DNA from: an uncultured Oscillibacter sp.
GTDB lineage: Bacteria; Bacillota; Clostridia; Oscillospirales; Oscillospiraceae
DNA length: 55,032 nt
Assembly (NCBI GenBank): GCA_905234565.1
Contig: CAJOHW010000005.1
Coordinates: 1 to 55,032, forward strand
Direction of reading: 5' to 3'
A model generated the notes under the pieces. It was not told the DNA's origin. It saw only the letters and a list, made by a program, of their open reading frames with translations, and did no database searches. Of this stretch, positions 54,318 to 55,032 are shown piece by piece. A program made the position numbers and the translations under genes. Within the stretch, counting starts at the first letter, position 1. The number at the start of each line of letters is the position of its first letter.

Positions 54318-54351
54318 ACGCAACAGCGTCCACCTGCGGGCTTCCAGGTGG
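54314..54351 (+). other. Two mutually exclusive hairpins at the tRNA break
   Basis: GTGGACGC pairs with GCGTCCAC (54314-54321 with 54326-54333), and CCACCTG pairs with CAGGTGG (54330-54336 with 54345-54351). They share 54330-54333, so only one can form at a time. The function is unknown; they may mark a recombination junction. Confidence 0.6.
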
Positions 54352-54384
54352 ATGACACAAGTGCTAAGTAATACAATCTAATAC

Positions 54385-54461
54385 GCCCGCGTAGCTCAGC
54401 AGGATAGAGCGACCGCCTCCTAAGCGGTAGGTCGGAGGTTCGAATCCCCTCGCGGGTGCCA
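54385..54461 (+). tRNA. tRNA-Arg (CCT)
   Basis: A complete 77-base cloverleaf including encoded CCA. Acceptor GCCCGCG pairs with CGCGGGT, the anticodon stem is ACCGC/GCGGT around CTCCTAA (CCT at 54419-54421), and the T-arm is GGAGGTTCGAATCCCCT-like. It decodes AGG. No promoter of its own; it depends on the one at 54220. Confidence 0.96.
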
Positions 54462-54465
54462 GTGA

Positions 54466-54502
54466 AAAGTGCCGAAAATCAGCGATTTTCGGCACTTTTT
54501 TT
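54466..54502 (+). terminator. tRNA terminator
   Basis: A perfect 15-bp stem (54466-54480 with 54484-54498, loop AGC) followed by a T-run. Confidence 0.95.
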
Positions 54503-54551
54503 GCAACTTTGTAAAAATGGATGCGACCCCAAGAGAAGGCATACTCTCTGC

Positions 54552-54678
54552 CATCCACCAAAATTAGCCAGCTAATGATTAGCAAGATTTTCAGATTTCC
54601 AGCTAATGAAAATCGGCCTCCTGCTAATTTGCCGGAAAAAGGAGGTCGCCGTCCAGCTAATGAAAAAGGTGGATGACA
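54552..54678. repeat. Short repeats to the right of tRNA-Arg
   Basis: CCAGCTAATGA occurs at 54568-54578, 54599-54609 and 54653-54663, with a related CTGCTAAT at 54621. AGGTGGATGACA occurs at 54346-54357 and 54667-54678, and CATCCACC (54552-54559) is an inverted copy of part of it. This arrangement resembles integrase arm-binding sites, an inference. Confidence 0.6.
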
Positions 54679-54767
54679 ACCTGTTAAAGCTGTTCAAAAC
54701 AGTTTTCGAGACTTCCGTGAAAGCTGGTTCCGAGGGAGCGCCCCTCGTTATCAGACGCACAAAATAA
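54660..54767 (+). CDS. Possible small protein
   Basis: A 35-residue reading frame, starting MKKVDDNLLKLFKTVFETSV, ending IRRTK. AAGGAGG is 13 nt upstream, a longer spacing than usual, and a strong terminator follows 20 bp after the stop. Basic ends and an amphipathic helix are visible. Unrecognised; it could instead be a remnant. Confidence 0.4.
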   Translation: MKKVDDNLLKLFKTVFETSVKAGSEGAPLVIRRTK

Positions 54768-54786
54768 TATTCAAGCAGACGTACAT

Positions 54787-54825
54787 AGCCCTCTTTGGAC
54801 CTTTCCATCCAAAGAGGGCTTTTTT
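54787..54825 (+). terminator. Intrinsic terminator
   Basis: AGCCCTCTTTGGA and TCCAAAGAGGGCT form a perfect 13-bp stem (54787-54799 with 54808-54820), then T6. It ends transcription before the last gene. Confidence 0.92.
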
Positions 54826-54853
54826 CATTTCCAGAGAGAAAGGGGGTGTTGAG

Positions 54854-55032
54854 ATGGACAATGTGTTCTCTGCGGAGGTCAAAAACGCGCAACAGACGCT
54901 CCGGCAGGTCCGCGATGGCCAGAGGGTATCCCACCGGGATATAGCGGATGCCTACGGGTATCTCCTTGTTGCCAATATGAGCAACGCGCTCGGTGAGGAG
55001 GATATGGTCACGGCGCGGGTCGTGTTCCATGA
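54854..55032 (+). CDS. Unrecognised protein, partial (cut by window end)
   Basis: A reading frame from ATG 54854, 7 nt after AAAGGGGG, runs at least 59 codons off the right edge. It begins MDNVFSAEVKNAQQTLRQVR and continues with charged helical sequence (SHRDIADAYGYLLVANMSNA). I do not know the family; position next to a disrupted tRNA suggests a mobile-element gene. A longer opposite-strand frame exists but lacks a ribosome binding site. Confidence 0.6.
   Translation, partial: MDNVFSAEVKNAQQTLRQVRDGQRVSHRDIADAYGYLLVANMSNALGEEDMVTARVVFH

Noticed and set aside
54572-55030. 152-codon minus-strand frame at the right edge
   Set aside because: It crosses a strong terminator hairpin and the short repeats, while the plus-strand frame at 54854 has a good ribosome binding site.

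Overview
The window looks like chromosomal DNA of a high-GC, spore-forming anaerobe of the Clostridia, most like Oscillospiraceae such as Oscillibacter, Flavonifractor or Lawsonibacter. Support comes from a SpoIIE phosphatase, a YlmC/YmxH-type protein, rubrerythrin, formate-tetrahydrofolate ligase, FAD/folate-dependent TrmFO, and strong AAGGAGG ribosome binding sites with about 17-bp-spaced sigma-A promoters. The genus is an inference. The annotation uses no database search.

Layout. (1) 0.3-1.5 kb: a DUF3793-flavodoxin operon behind a promoter carrying TTAG...CTAA palindromes that resemble iron-regulator sites. (2) 1.6-9.4 kb: an ascorbate-type PTS and lactonase operon (ulaG-ulaC-ulaA-ulaB) followed by a HAD phosphatase, a DeoR regulator and a Cof phosphatase. 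A divergent gene of unknown function shares the same TGTTCG half-sites. (3) 9.5-14.7 kb: ppiB, smpB, a membrane transglutaminase, NADP isocitrate dehydrogenase and ylmC. (4) 14.8-26.9 kb: a long minus-strand housekeeping block, asnS-fhs-trmH-dprA-topA-trmFO-plsX-acpP-rnc, then a ferredoxin/NapH-like pair. (5) 27.1-33 kb: rubrerythrin, a GntP permease with glycerate kinase and a 56-residue protein, galM, and an MsmX-type ABC ATPase. (6) 33.2-36.2 kb: an ArsR-controlled Zn/Cd/Pb efflux operon in which the HMA metal-binding domain is a separate small protein. (7) 36.3-40.6 kb: dusB, an ECF sigma factor, an anti-sigma-like protein, a diacylglycerol-kinase-family protein fused to an XRE DNA-binding domain, and a Nudix hydrolase; four of the five genes overlap their neighbour. 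(8) 40.6-46 kb: spoIIE behind a Spo0A-type promoter, a small membrane protein, an MBL hydrolase, recR and a D-cysteine desulfhydrase-like enzyme. (9) 46-50 kb: a sucrose operon (fructokinase, amylosucrase-like GH13, LacI regulator). (10) 50-54.2 kb: RluA synthase, a nucleotidyltransferase and an unusually long SulP transporter. (11) 54.2-55 kb: a truncated tRNA-Arg, an intact tRNA-Arg(CCT), and compositionally different DNA with short repeats and small genes, probably the edge of an integrated element.

The least expected signals are a family of about 75-bp dispersed palindromic repeats (five copies, both orientations) whose stems show compensatory changes, the HTH-lipid-kinase fusion inside an ECF sigma operon, the unknown gene tied to the ascorbate regulon, and the split tRNA-Arg junction. 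No CRISPR array, rRNA or insertion-sequence transposase was seen. Bases 1-308 hold nothing I can call beyond a weak inverted repeat at about 123-141.
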